NCBI RefSeq assembly: GCF_900113255.1
Contig: NZ_FOOR01000005.1
Location: forward strand, 186,001-250,000
Length of the DNA: 64,000 bases
Source: Novosphingobium sp. CF614
Lineage (GTDB): Bacteria > Pseudomonadota > Alphaproteobacteria > Sphingomonadales > Sphingomonadaceae
Reading direction: 5' to 3'
The notes beneath the pieces were generated by a model. The model worked only from the letters and a program-made list of their open reading frames with translations. It searched no databases and was not told the origin of the DNA. Position 1 is the stretch's first letter, and every line of letters starts with the position of its first letter. Of this stretch, positions 1 through 9,254 are shown in pieces. Both the position numbers and the translations under genes were made by a program.

Positions 1-2
1 TC

Positions 3-1679
3 CTGGCGATGGGTGCCTGGCGGATCGCGCAAGTCGGCGTGCTGACGCGCCGTGCCGCCGCGATCGAGACCCTAGGCGCGGCGACGGTGCTTTGCACCGA
101 CAAGACCGGAACGCTGACCTGCAATCGCATGACCGTGGCTGAACTCTGGCTGCCTTCGCAGGAAACCCCCCGTTTTGCGGACGCGCCGCGCGATTCGCGG
201 TTTCGCCCACTGCTCGAAACCGGTGCGTTGGCGAGCGCGCCGGTCCCGTCCGATCCGATGGAAGTGGCATTCCATGCCGCCGCCACCGATACCGGACCGC
301 CGCCACAGCAAGGCCTGCAGCTTCTACGCACGCATGGGCTGCGCCCCGATCTGCTGGCGATGTCCAACGTCTGGTGTGCCGGAGGCGATGAGAACGCGCT
401 GACTATCGCAGCCAAGGGCGCGCCCGAGGCGATTGCGCGGCTCTGCCGTCTGGACGAGACGCAGCGTGCAGCGCTCGACGAGGCCGCGCAGCGCATGGCG
501 GCGCGGGGCATGCGCGTGCTCGGCGTGGCTTCGGCGGTGACGGATCGGGATGGCCTTGACAAGGCCCACGAGGAGCACGTCTTCGTGCTGCTTGGACTCG
601 TCGGCCTCACTGATCCGCTGCGCGCGGGTGTCGCGGAGGCGATCACGCGGTGCCGCTCGGCAGGCATCCGCGTGGTGATGATTACGGGCGATTATGCGGC
701 GACGGCAAAGGCGATCGCCGAAGCGGCCGGGCTTCGCGCAGACAGGATCATGACCGGCGAAGAACTGGCGGCACTGTCGGACGTGGACTTCGCCGCGCGG
801 GTCGGAACTATCGACGTGTTCGCCCGGACCATGCCCGAACAGAAGCTGCGCATCGTCAACGCGCTCCAGGCAGCAGGGGAGGTGGTGGCGATGACGGGGG
901 ACGGGGTCAACGACGCGCCCGCGCTCAAGGCCGCCCATATCGGCATCGCCATGGGCAGGCGCGGAACCGATGTCGCCCGCGAGGCATCGGCCATTGTCCT
1001 GGTCGAGGACGATTTCGGTGCGATCGTCGATGCCGTTCGCCTGGGCCGGCGCATCTACGACAACATCCGCAAGGCGGTTGGCTTCATCTTCGGCGTGCAC
1101 GTGCCGATCGCCGCGCTGGCGATCATGCCGCTGGTGCTCGGCTTGCCGCTGGTCCTGGGTCCGATCCAGATCGCGTTGCTCGAAATGATTATCGATCCGG
1201 TCTGCGCGTTGGTGTTCGAGGCGGAGCGCGAGGAAAGCCGACTGATGCGGCGTCCGCCGCGCGATCCGGCGCAGCGGCTGTTCTCACTGGATGTGATCCG
1301 CCGCGGGGCTGCGCAAGGTGCGCTGGCCGCGGCAGTGCTGATCGCGCTCTATCTGGCCGCCGCCCGCTATGGCCTGCCGGCAGCGGAACTGCGCACCTTG
1401 ACATTCTTCGCGCTGGTATCGGCAATCCTCGCGCTGGTGCTGGCCAATCGCTCGTTCAGCACCTCGCTGGGCCATGCGCTGCTGCGCGGAAATCGGGTGT
1501 TTCGCTATGTGCTGGGATTCATCGCGGCGGGCAGTGTCACCATTCTGACCGTCCCGGCGATCCGTCGGATACTCGGCTTCGCACCGCTCGACTGGCTCGA
1601 GCTGGGGCTGGTGGTGCTGACGGGCGCCGGCCTGCTCGTGTTGCTGGAGTTTACCAAAGGTCGGGCCGTGGCAGGATAG
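3..1679 (+). CDS. P-type cation-transporting ATPase, C-terminal part (5' end outside window)
   Basis: The visible 558 residues hold the cytoplasmic and C-terminal membrane parts of a P-type ATPase, which pumps cations across the inner membrane using ATP. The phosphorylation motif DKTGTLT lies near residue 31-37 of the fragment. The P-domain signatures MITGDY and MTGDGVNDAPALK follow, and then several hydrophobic segments forming the C-terminal bundle. The overall pattern (COG0474-like, P2/P3 type) suggests a Ca2+, Mg2+ or H+ pump rather than a heavy-metal CPx pump, but the ion-binding helix before the DKTGT motif is outside the window, so the substrate cannot be read. The reading frame is open from base 3; the ATG at 9 is internal. 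It converges with the phosphoribosyltransferase downstream. Confidence 0.93.
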   Translation: MAMGAWRIAQVGVLTRRAAAIETLGAATVLCTDKTGTLTCNRMTVAELWLPSQETPRFADAPRDSRFRPLLETGALASAPVPSDPMEVAFHAAATDTGPPPQQGLQLLRTHGLRPDLLAMSNVWCAGGDENALTIAAKGAPEAIARLCRLDETQRAALDEAAQRMAARGMRVLGVASAVTDRDGLDKAHEEHVFVLLGLVGLTDPLRAGVAEAITRCRSAGIRVVMITGDYAATAKAIAEAAGLRADRIMTGEELAALSDVDFAARVGTIDVFARTMPEQKLRIVNALQAAGEVVAMTGDGVNDAPALKAAHIGIAMGRRGTDVAREASAIVLVEDDFGAIVDAVRLGRRIYDNIRKAVGFIFGVHVPIAALAIMPLVLGLPLVLGPIQIALLEMIIDPVCALVFEAEREESRLMRRPPRDPAQRLFSLDVIRRGAAQGALAAAVLIALYLAAARYGLPAAELRTLTFFALVSAILALVLANRSFSTSLGHALLRGNRVFRYVLGFIAAGSVTILTVPAIRRILGFAPLDWLELGLVVLTGAGLLVLLEFTKGRAVAG

Positions 1680-1761
1680 CCTGCCGATATCGCGGCGTCA
1701 TTCCTGGAGGATGCGCTGAAGTAGCGGCGGATCCCGCTCTATTCGTTCTTTGTTTTCCGGA

Positions 1762-1802
1762 TTTTGCGAGTCGTCGGGGGATTCCACCGACGACTCGCAA
1801 AA
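1762..1802. terminator. Perfect 16-bp inverted repeat between convergent genes
   Basis: Arms at 1762-1777 and 1787-1802 are exact reverse complements (TTTTGCGAGTCGTCGG) with a 9-nt loop. It lies between two converging genes, where a bidirectional terminator is expected. The T-run precedes and the A-run follows the stem, so it is not a textbook intrinsic terminator; it may act as a transcript-end stabiliser. Confidence 0.6.
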
Positions 1803-1806
1803 TGGT

Positions 1807-2493
1807 CTACGGGGTCTGGACTTCGCCCAGGCCGGGCTTTTGCCAGTGCCTGGCTTCATCAAGAAGATGGATGACTTCCGTGTCCTCTGTCTGACTGAAA
1901 TCGCGGTAGTGCATGCCGACAGCATGGAACGGAGTGGGCGAGAGAAGGCATATGACGCGGTCGCACAGCGGACGAAGCTGGGACAGGACGTCTGCCGGCG
2001 CCAGCGGCACCGCGAGCACGATCCGGGCCGGCCGCGCCCTTGCGAGCCCCTGCAGGGCCGCGCGCACGGTACTTCCGGTGGCGATCCCGTCGTCGACCAC
2101 GATCACGTCGCGTCCATTCAAGGATACGGCGGGGCCGGTGCGGTAGAGCACGCGGCGGCGTTCGATCTCCGCAAGCTGCAGCGCGATCTGCCTGTCGATG
2201 TAGTCGCGGCTGGCGCCGACCATTCGGGCCATGTCCTCGTCGATCACGACTTGCGGCGAGGCACCGTCGACCAGTGCGCCGATCCCGTACTCTTCATGGC
2301 CCGGCGCGCCGATCTTGCGGACCATCAATATGTCGAGCGGCGCGCCAAGCGCCCTGGCGACCTCGAAGCCGACGGGCACGCCGCCGCGCGGCAACGCCAG
2401 CACGACGGGGTTTTCCAGATCGAGTGCCTGCACCGCTTGCGCCAGTCTCCGTCCGGCTTCCCGGCGGTCGACAAAGCCTGCTCGGCCGGTCAT
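1807..2493 (-). CDS. Phosphoribosyltransferase family protein (COG1926-like)
   Basis: 228 residues. The PRPP-binding signature VIVVDDGIATGST lies in the middle, preceded by LALPRGGVPVGFEVA and the MVRKIG segment. These are hallmarks of the predicted phosphoribosyltransferases often linked to dienelactone-hydrolase-like or erythromycin-esterase-like domains. The base or other acceptor is unknown. The start at 2493 is chosen because its ATG overlaps the stop of the upstream hydrolase stub (ATGA), which indicates former translational coupling; a longer in-frame start at 2523 would overlap more. Since its partner is truncated, expression may now depend on a new promoter. Confidence 0.85.
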   Translation of the reverse strand: MTGRAGFVDRREAGRRLAQAVQALDLENPVVLALPRGGVPVGFEVARALGAPLDILMVRKIGAPGHEEYGIGALVDGASPQVVIDEDMARMVGASRDYIDRQIALQLAEIERRRVLYRTGPAVSLNGRDVIVVDDGIATGSTVRAALQGLARARPARIVLAVPLAPADVLSQLRPLCDRVICLLSPTPFHAVGMHYRDFSQTEDTEVIHLLDEARHWQKPGLGEVQTP

Positions 2494-2650
2494 TTTATGT
2501 CTCCCAGATGGCGAAGGAACCACGCGCTGGCGGGCGCGAAGACCTGGCTCAGCGTGCCCGGTTCCTCAAACACATGCCCTGCGCCGGGGACGATCGTCAT
2601 GTGCCGTTCGCAGTGCATGGCATCGGCGGCGGCGGCATTGACGATGATTC
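2490..2650 (-). pseudogene. 3' remnant of an alpha/beta (dienelactone-type) hydrolase
   Basis: The last ~45 codons encode a recognisable C-terminus of a dienelactone-hydrolase-like protein: HMTIVPGAGHVFEEPG contains the catalytic His segment, followed by the final helix ending WFLRHLGDIK. Upstream of about 2650 the frame stays open but the sequence no longer resembles the family, and no nucleophile (GxSxG) or Asp segment is present. The N-terminal two thirds have therefore been lost. It shares an ATGA junction with the phosphoribosyltransferase gene, the usual arrangement for this gene pair. The exact breakpoint is uncertain. Confidence 0.7.
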
Positions 2651-2834
2651 GCCTCTTGTGGGCATTTGCATTGATCCAGTTATTCACGCACTTTTGGTAT
2701 TTTAGGAACTTTTCCCCGGCTACGCCACGATCGTTGGGCAGTCGGTTCTGATCGATCAGGTGCCGACTAGGCATGGCGTGGCAACAGTGATACCTCGCCC
2801 TCTGGGAATCGGCGTTTGCCGGTTTCTGATCGAT
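2651..2834. other. Gene-free junction between hydrolase stub and riboswitch
   Basis: This stretch has lower GC than its neighbours and I recognise no gene in it. It holds the breakpoint of the truncated hydrolase. The sequence GATCGATC occurs twice, near 2747 and 2828. A promoter for the cobalamin-riboswitch transcript should lie here, but I could not identify convincing -35/-10 boxes. Confidence 0.35.
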
Positions 2835-2835
2835 C

Positions 2836-3050
2836 GCGCCGGTGCCCTGAATGGGGCTTAATCGGGAATGCGGTGCGGAGGGTTTTCTTCCAAATCCGCG
2901 GCTGTCCCTGCAACTGTAAGCGGATAGCGCGATGCACACGGCTCCTTCTTGAAGGGGCAGCCACTGGGCCGGACGCTAAATCATGCGAGGCCTGGGAAGG
3001 CGTGCATCAAGCTGTGACCCGCGAGCCAGGAGACCTGCCGGCGTCTGGTC
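2836..3050 (+). promoter_or_regulatory. Cobalamin riboswitch 1 (upstream of Ni/Co permease)
   Basis: The conserved AdoCbl-riboswitch blocks are in order: GGTGCC near 2841, the GGGCTTAATCGGGAATGCGGTG region, the core CTGTCCCTGCAACTGTAAG near 2903-2921, and the B12 box GCGAGCCAGGAGACCTGCCG at 3021-3040. It lies about 180 bp before the Ni/Co transporter start, so high cobalamin should repress cobalt uptake. Further similarity to the second copy (to about 3115) suggests that a longer leader was duplicated along with the aptamer. Confidence 0.95.
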
Positions 3051-3168
3051 GCTCTTGCCCGGTCCAGGGGATGGCCGCGGCACGGTGAACTCCGTCTGAG
3101 CGACGAACGAGCGGCTGGGGCCGCATCGGAGACGTGCGTCGGCCGCCCACGGCGAACGGCCGCCGCGC

Positions 3169-3191
3169 GTACCGGCCGTTCGCGAACGGTA
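3169..3191. promoter_or_regulatory. Palindromic hairpin before the permease start
   Basis: CCGTTCGCGAACGG (3176-3189) is a perfect palindrome, extended by GTACCG...CGGTAC. It lies between the riboswitch and the GTG start at 3231. It could be part of the expression platform, but no U-run follows. Confidence 0.4.
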
Positions 3192-3230
3192 CGCCCCGGC
3201 TACGTCGCAGGACGCCGGAGGGACTATTTT

Positions 3231-4298
3231 GTGATCGAGACCATCTTTTCCGGCGTCGCGGTTGCCGCGCCGGCTTCGCGGTCGTTGCGCCGACGGATTA
3301 GCGCTCTGTTCGCGGGATTGATCGCCGCGAATATTGCTGCCTGGATCTGGGCGTATGGTCTTTTTCACGCGCAGCCCCTGATGTTGGCCACCGCTTTGCT
3401 TGCCTGGGGGCTTGGTCTGCGTCACGCGGTCGATGCCGATCATATTGCCGCCATCGACAACGTGACCCGCAAGCTGATGCAGAATGGCCAGCGCCCGGTT
3501 TCGGTCGGTTTCTGGTTTGCGACCGGGCATTCGGGGATCATTGCCATAGCGTCGATCACCATCGCGCTGACGACCAGCGCGTTGTCGCGCTTCGATGCCT
3601 TCAAGGACCTGGGCGGCGTGGTGGCGACCATGATTTCCGCACTCTTCCTTTTCGCCATCGCGGGCATGAACCTCGTCATCCTGCGCTCGGTCTGGCGAAC
3701 TTTCGCCCATGTTCGAGCGGGCGGCGACTATGTGGAAGACGAACTTGATCTGCTGATGGGGTCGCGCGGCCTGCTGGCCAGGCTGTTCAGGCCGATATTC
3801 CGTCTCGTGAACAAGAGCTGGCATATGGCTCCGCTGGGGTTTCTGTTCGGGCTTGGATTCGATACCGCTACCGAAGTCGCCATTCTGGGCATGTCCGCCA
3901 GCCAGGCCGCTGACGGCCTGTCGATCGGAACAATCCTGGTCCTGCCTGCGCTGTTCGCGGCCGGCATGGCGCTGATCGATACGGCGGACGGCGTGGTGAT
4001 GCTGGGCGCTTACGAATGGGCCTTCGTGAAGCCGATCCGCAAGCTCTATTACAACATTACCATCACCCTGATCTCGGCGATCGTGGCCATCATCATTGGC
4101 GGAATCGAGGCAATGGTCCTGATCGGCGACACGCTTGGGCTGGCAGGGTGGCCGTGGAGCCTTGCCGCGAAACTGGGAGAAAACTTCAACAGCCTGGGCT
4201 TCGCCATCATCGGGCTTTTCGTGCTCTGCTGGTTTGCCAGCTTCGCGATCTATCGCTGGAAGCGCTTCGATGAGATCGAAATATCCGTTGCTGCCTGA
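3231..4298 (+). CDS. Nickel/cobalt permease, HoxN/NiCoT family
   Basis: 355 residues with multiple hydrophobic segments. The family signature in the second helix, RHAVDADHIAAIDN (H-x4-DH), is near residues 63-76. The other NiCoT signatures, FGLGFDTATE and LFAAGMALIDTADG, follow in the second half. The protein imports Co2+ or Ni2+ across the inner membrane. Position behind a cobalamin riboswitch and before the cob operon argues that cobalt for corrin synthesis is the physiological substrate. The GTG start at 3231 is used because it gives a full-length protein and the next ATG (Met 51 or so) would delete the first membrane segment. Confidence 0.95.
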   Translation: MIETIFSGVAVAAPASRSLRRRISALFAGLIAANIAAWIWAYGLFHAQPLMLATALLAWGLGLRHAVDADHIAAIDNVTRKLMQNGQRPVSVGFWFATGHSGIIAIASITIALTTSALSRFDAFKDLGGVVATMISALFLFAIAGMNLVILRSVWRTFAHVRAGGDYVEDELDLLMGSRGLLARLFRPIFRLVNKSWHMAPLGFLFGLGFDTATEVAILGMSASQAADGLSIGTILVLPALFAAGMALIDTADGVVMLGAYEWAFVKPIRKLYYNITITLISAIVAIIIGGIEAMVLIGDTLGLAGWPWSLAAKLGENFNSLGFAIIGLFVLCWFASFAIYRWKRFDEIEISVAA

Positions 4299-4490
4299 AA
4301 TTTCTGTCGGCCTGGATTGCTTGGGCGGCTTCGCCACCTCGCAACGACGAAGGGAGAAAGCGACGAAGGGGCAGATGGGTCTCGCCCGCCACCGGTGCGA
4401 TGGGGACGGAGCAACAACACCAATTGGCTTGGCTTCGATTTTCGGCTAGGGCCGGCGCCGAAGGGTGGTCGATGCCGTCCTTCGATGATC

Positions 4491-4706
4491 GCGCCGGTGC
4501 CCCGCCAGGGGCTTAATCGGGAATGCGGTGCGGAAGCTTGCTTCCAAATCCGTGGCTGTCCCTGCAACTGTAAGCGGATAGTGCGATGCACATGCTCCTG
4601 AGTGCGGGAGCAGCCACTGGACAAGGCATGTGTGCCGGGCACACGTGCAAGTCTGGGAAGGCGTGCATCAAGCTGTGACCCGCGAGCCAGGAGACCTGCC
4701 GGCGCA
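4491..4706 (+). promoter_or_regulatory. Cobalamin riboswitch 2 (upstream of cobW-cobN operon)
   Basis: A second AdoCbl riboswitch closely matching the first: GGGGCTTAATCGGGAATGCG near 4507, core CTGTCCCTGCAACTGTAAG near 4555-4573, and B12 box GCGAGCCAGGAGACCTGCC at 4682-4700. The downstream leader (CCAGGGGATGG, CGTCTGAGCGACGAA) also matches copy 1. It lies ~190 bp before cobW and should control the whole cob operon by feedback from adenosylcobalamin. The loop after P-x differs (CTTGCTTCC versus TTTTCTTCC). Confidence 0.95.
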
Positions 4707-4898
4707 CCGGTCGCTCTTGCCTGATCCAGGGGATGGTCACGGCACGGTAACTCTCCGTCTGAGCGACGAAGCTGTGCGGCTGGGGCTGCACGGTCGCGTG
4801 GTCACGGGTGCATTGTCGCGCCCGCCCGTCGTCTCGCGCCGACCGGACATGTCCGGCAAGCCCCCGCTTTTCTCGCTCCGGCGCGCGGGGAAGTTGCC

Positions 4899-5954
4899 AT
4901 GTCCGAACTGTCCAAGGTGCCGGTCACCATCGTTACCGGCTTTCTGGGCGCGGGGAAAACCACGCTCATCAGCCACCTGATCCGCAATGCGGGCGGCCGC
5001 AGGCTGGCGGTGGTGGTCAACGAATTCGGCACCCTGGGCGTGGACGGCGACATTCTCCAGTCCTGCGCCGTTTCCGCCAATTCTTCCATTCATGGGTGCC
5101 CGGCGGAAAACATCGTCGAGCTGGCCAACGGCTGCATCTGCTGCACCGTGGCGGACGATTTCATCCCCACCGTGGAGAAACTGCTCGCACTCGATCCGCG
5201 CCCGGATCACATCCTGATCGAGACGTCGGGCCTGGCACTTCCCAAGCCGCTGCTCAAGGCGTTCGACTGGCCGGCCATCCGCAGCCGGATCACGGTGGAC
5301 GGTGTGCTGGCTCTTGCCGATGCCGAGGCCGTGGCCGCCGGTCGATTTGCGCCCGATGTCGCCGCGCTGGATGCCCAACGCGCCGCCGATCCGAGCGTCG
5401 ACCATGAAGCACCGCTGTCGGAGGTGTTCGAGGACCAGCTTGCCTGCGCCGACATGGTTTTGCTTACCAAGGTCGATCTGGCCGGGCCTGAAGGCGCCGC
5501 GGCCGCGCGCGCCCTGATCCTGGCCAAAGCACCGCGCCCTGTTCCGGTGATCGAACTCGCCGAGGGCGTGATCGATCCGCGTGTGATCCTCGGCCTCGGC
5601 GCCGCTGCCGAAGACGATGTCGCCGCGCGCCCATCGCATCATGATGGTGAGGACGATCACGAGCATGGGGATTTCGACAGCACCGTCATCGCGCTGGGCG
5701 CGATCGCCGAGCCGGCGGATCTGGTGGCGCGGATCGAAACGCTGGCGCGCGATCACGATATCCTGCGGGTGAAAGGCTATGCCGCCGTTGCGGACAAGCC
5801 GATGCGGCTGCTGGTGCAGGCGGTGGGCGCACGGGTGCGCTATCAATACGATCGCCCATGGCGACCCGGTGAAGCGCGGTGCACCACGCTCGTCGTCATT
5901 GCCGAGCATGATCGTGTCGACGCCGAAACCATTCGCGGCGTGCTCGCGAACTGA
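4899..5954 (+). CDS. cobW: CobW family GTP-dependent metal chaperone
   Basis: 351 residues of the COG0523 GTPase family, thought to deliver cobalt to the cobaltochelatase. The Walker A motif GFLGAGKTTL is near residue 13-22, the CxCC metal site NGCICCTV near residue 83-90, and a His/acid-rich loop (SHHDGEDDHEHG) near residue 248. The C-terminal CobW_C region carries the usual YAAVADKP and VGARV-like elements. It is the first gene after riboswitch 2, with cobN starting 10 bp downstream, as in other alphaproteobacterial cob operons. ATG 4899 gives the canonical N-terminus immediately before the P-loop. Confidence 0.96.
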   Translation: MSELSKVPVTIVTGFLGAGKTTLISHLIRNAGGRRLAVVVNEFGTLGVDGDILQSCAVSANSSIHGCPAENIVELANGCICCTVADDFIPTVEKLLALDPRPDHILIETSGLALPKPLLKAFDWPAIRSRITVDGVLALADAEAVAAGRFAPDVAALDAQRAADPSVDHEAPLSEVFEDQLACADMVLLTKVDLAGPEGAAAARALILAKAPRPVPVIELAEGVIDPRVILGLGAAAEDDVAARPSHHDGEDDHEHGDFDSTVIALGAIAEPADLVARIETLARDHDILRVKGYAAVADKPMRLLVQAVGARVRYQYDRPWRPGEARCTTLVVIAEHDRVDAETIRGVLAN

Positions 5955-5963
5955 ACCCGCACG

Positions 5964-8900
5964 ATGCACGTCATCTTCCGCGAAACCCACGGGATGGAGG
6001 AAAATGCCGTCCCGCAGGATCTGGGGCAGCAGCCTGCGGATCTTGTGGTGCTGTCCTTTTCGGACAGCGATCTGGGAGCATTCGCGGCCGCATGGCACGG
6101 CGCGCGCGCGGCTCGGGAGGACATGCCCTCGCTCAGGCTCGCCAACCTGTCGGCGCTCATGCACCCACTGTCGGTCGATACTTATGTCGAGCGGACCCTA
6201 TCCGGTGCCAGGGCGGTCCTGGTCCGGCTGATCGGCGGGACCCCCTATTGGAGCTACGGGCTGCAACAGGTCGAGGCGCTGGCCCGCGAACGGCATGTCG
6301 CGCTGGCCGTCCTGCCGGGTGACGGTCGGCCCGATGAGCGCCTGGATGCGGTATCGACCTTGCCCGTGCCGGTCCTGCGAAAGCTTGCGCGGCTGTGCGA
6401 TACCGGCGGCGAACGCGCGGCACGGGCAGCGCTTGCCGAACTGGCGCGGGCGGCGCGGCTGGGCGATATGCCCGTACCGACCAGCGAGCCCTTGCCGGAG
6501 GCGGGTGGCTGGCATTCCGAGCATGGTGTCGTCTGCCCGGAAGCCTTCGCGCGCGATTTGGGCCGGCCCCTGGTATTGCTGGTATTCTATCGCTCCTACC
6601 TGACCGCGCAGGATCTGGATCCCTTCGCTGCCCTCCATGCCGCGTTCGAGCGGCGGGGTTTCGATACGTTATCGATTTTCGTCCCGTCACTGAAGGCGCC
6701 GCAGATACGCAGTCAGGTCGATCAGTGGGTTCGCGGTCTGGCCCCGGTCGCCATCGTCAACGCCACCGCCTTCTCCGCCCGCGGCGAGGGGATCGATACG
6801 CCGCTCGACGGCGCTGGCGTGCCCGTGTTCCAGTTGGCGCTCGCCACATCGGGCCGCGCCGCCTGGGCGGCCGCATCGCGGGGGCTCTCGCCTGCCGATC
6901 TCGCGATGCATGTCGTGCTGCCCGAACTGGATGGCCGCATCTTCGCCGGGGTCGCCAGCTTCAAGGAGGCAGGGATGCGCGATCATGCGCTGGAATTTTC
7001 CCGCAGCCTCCATCGCGCTGATCCGCACCGGATCGAGGCGATCGTCACCCATGTGGCTGGCTGGATCGCGCTGGCTCGAAAGCCTGCCGGCGATCGGCGC
7101 GTGGCCCTTGTCCTCTCCACTTATCCCGGCAAGGCCTACCAGATGGCCCATGCCGTTGGGCTCGACACTTTTGCTTCCGCCGAGGCGATACTGGCTGACC
7201 TCGCGCAAGCGGGGTATACGGTGGCTCCCCGCGCGGATTTGCCGGCCGCACTCCGGTGCGAGCACTTGTACTGGCCGGTAGCCGATTATCGCAGGGCGCT
7301 GGCCGCCTTGCCGGAGGCCCTGCGTACCGATCTTGTCGCTGCCTGGGGGGATCCGGAAAGCGATCCGGCAGTGCGGGACGACGCATTCCGCTTTCCCGCC
7401 ATCACGGCCGGCAATGCCATCGTGGCCTTGCAGCCTGAGCGGGGTATCAGCGCCAGCCGCGCGGAGGATTATCACGACCTCTCGCGCTGTCCGCGCCATT
7501 CCTATGTCGCTTTCTATCTGTGGCTGCGCGAGCAGGGCGTGAACGCATTGGTTCATATCGGAGCGCACGGCACGCTGGAGTGGCTGCCGGGCAAGGCGGT
7601 CGCCCTGTCGGATGCATGTTGGCCGGAGGCGCTGGTGGGCGCCATGCCGGTGATCTACCCCTTCATCGTCAATGATCCGGGTGAGGCAGCGCAGGCCAAG
7701 CGCCGCATCGGTGCGGTCACGATCGGCCACGTTCCGCCGCCCCTGACGCAGAGCGGCAGCGGCGCGGGCCTCGCCCGGATCGAGGCGCTGCTCGACGAAT
7801 TTTCCAATGCCGACGGACTTGACCCGGCCCGCCGCGATCGGCTGCAAACCTCCATTCGCGAGGAAGCGCGCGCGCTTGGTCTGGAAGCCGAACTGGGCCT
7901 GGACAGCGCGACCACATTGGTCGAGGCGATCACGCGCATCGACCGTTTCGTTTGCGACGTGAAGGCAAGCCAGTTCGGCGATGGGCTGCATGTCTTTGGC
8001 CGGAACGAGCACGGCGCGGCGGAACGGGCCGGGTTGCTGGCGGCGCTGGACGGGAAGCGCGTGGCGCCCGGGCCTTCCGGCTCACCCTATCGCGGGCGCA
8101 GCGATGTGCTGCCGACCGGACGCAACCTCTACACGATCGACCCGCGCGCGGTGCCGACCCGTGCCGCCCATGCGCAAGGAGTCTGTCTCGCGGAGGAACT
8201 GATCCGGCGACACTTGCAGGATCATGGCGACTATCCGCGCGGGGTGCTGGTCGACCTCTGGGGCTCGGCGACCATGCGCACGGCGGGCGAGGAATTCGCG
8301 ATGGCGCTGCATCTGCTGGGCGTCAAACCGCTGTGGGACACGGCCTGCGAACGGGTGACGGGGATCGAGATCCTGCCGCTCGCCCTGCTGGATCGACCGC
8401 GCATCGACGTGACTTTGCGCGTTTCCGGACTGTTCCGCGACGCCTTTCCGACGTTGCCGGCGCTGTTCGGGCAGGCGGTGCGGGCGCTGGGTGCGCGAGA
8501 CGAAACGGCGGACTGGAATCCCTTCGCGGGCAGGGCGGTTACGCCGCGTGTCTATGGCCCGCGACCGGGCTGCTATGGCCTGGCTCTCGGCGATACGGCC
8601 GAGGTCTATACCGATGATGCGCGGCGCGGAGCCGGAGAAGCCTGGCTGGCGGCATCGGACCATGCGCTGGACACGATCTTCGATCCGGCCGCCGTCGCTG
8701 ACCCCGAAGGCCTGCGCCAGCGCGTGGCGGCGGCCGATGCCTTCGTCCACCTTCAGGATCTGCCCGAAACCGATCTGCTGCTGGCCGCCGACTATGCCGC
8801 GCACGAGGCCGGCTTTGCGGCCGCCAAGATGCTCGCGGGCGGTGTGGCGGCGCTCTATCACCTCGATAATCGCGATCCGGCCGGCCCTGTTGCACGTACG

Positions 8901-9254
8901 CTTGCGGAAGAGATCGCCCGCGTCGTTCGCGCCCGTGCCGCGCATCCGGGCTGGGTTGCCGGCATGATGCGCCACGGCTTTCGCGGGGCTGCCGAACTGG
9001 CGGCCACGCTCGATCACATGGGCATGTTCGCGCATCTATCGGGCAGCGTGCCATCGCATCTGTTCGATCTCTATCACGATGCCACGCTGGGCCAGGCGGA
9101 GGTCCGCGCGTTTCTGGAACGCGAGAACCCCGATGCACTGGCGGCGATGGAAAGCTGCTTCGCCGCGCTTCACGCAGCCGGGCTGTGGCGGACGCGGCGC
9201 AATTCGATCCTCGCCGACCTGCCCATCCACTCCAGCGGGAAAGACGGTGCATGA
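5964..9254 (+). CDS. cobN: Cobaltochelatase large subunit CobN
   Basis: 1096 residues. CobN is the large subunit of the ATP-dependent CobNST complex that inserts Co2+ into hydrogenobyrinic acid a,c-diamide in the aerobic pathway. Recognisable blocks include HIGAHGTLEWLPGKAVALS, FGDGLHVFGRNE and the late LFDLYHDATLG region. It is homologous to the Mg-chelatase H subunit. The length is at the short end for the family (many are 1,200-1,270 residues). The partners cobS and cobT are not in this window. It overlaps cobG by 4 bp (ATGA), so the two are translationally coupled. Confidence 0.97.
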   Translation: MHVIFRETHGMEENAVPQDLGQQPADLVVLSFSDSDLGAFAAAWHGARAAREDMPSLRLANLSALMHPLSVDTYVERTLSGARAVLVRLIGGTPYWSYGLQQVEALARERHVALAVLPGDGRPDERLDAVSTLPVPVLRKLARLCDTGGERAARAALAELARAARLGDMPVPTSEPLPEAGGWHSEHGVVCPEAFARDLGRPLVLLVFYRSYLTAQDLDPFAALHAAFERRGFDTLSIFVPSLKAPQIRSQVDQWVRGLAPVAIVNATAFSARGEGIDTPLDGAGVPVFQLALATSGRAAWAAASRGLSPADLAMHVVLPELDGRIFAGVASFKEAGMRDHALEFSRSLHRADPHRIEAIVTHVAGWIALARKPAGDRRVALVLSTYPGKAYQMAHAVGLDTFASAEAILADLAQAGYTVAPRADLPAALRCEHLYWPVADYRRALAALPEALRTDLVAAWGDPESDPAVRDDAFRFPAITAGNAIVALQPERGISASRAEDYHDLSRCPRHSYVAFYLWLREQGVNALVHIGAHGTLEWLPGKAVALSDACWPEALVGAMPVIYPFIVNDPGEAAQAKRRIGAVTIGHVPPPLTQSGSGAGLARIEALLDEFSNADGLDPARRDRLQTSIREEARALGLEAELGLDSATTLVEAITRIDRFVCDVKASQFGDGLHVFGRNEHGAAERAGLLAALDGKRVAPGPSGSPYRGRSDVLPTGRNLYTIDPRAVPTRAAHAQGVCLAEELIRRHLQDHGDYPRGVLVDLWGSATMRTAGEEFAMALHLLGVKPLWDTACERVTGIEILPLALLDRPRIDVTLRVSGLFRDAFPTLPALFGQAVRALGARDETADWNPFAGRAVTPRVYGPRPGCYGLALGDTAEVYTDDARRGAGEAWLAASDHALDTIFDPAAVADPEGLRQRVAAADAFVHLQDLPETDLLLAADYAAHEAGFAAAKMLAGGVAALYHLDNRDPAGPVARTLAEEIARVVRARAAHPGWVAGMMRHGFRGAAELAATLDHMGMFAHLSGSVPSHLFDLYHDATLGQAEVRAFLERENPDALAAMESCFAALHAAGLWRTRRNSILADLPIHSSGKDGA

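Noticed and set aside
1762..1802. Hairpin as a classical rho-independent terminator
   Set aside because: On both strands the U-rich run is on the 5' side of the stem instead of behind it.
2976..6164. Long minus-strand open frames opposite the permease and cobW
   Set aside because: They are antisense shadows of GC-rich genes with clear family matches on the plus strand and show low-complexity, Arg/His-rich translations.
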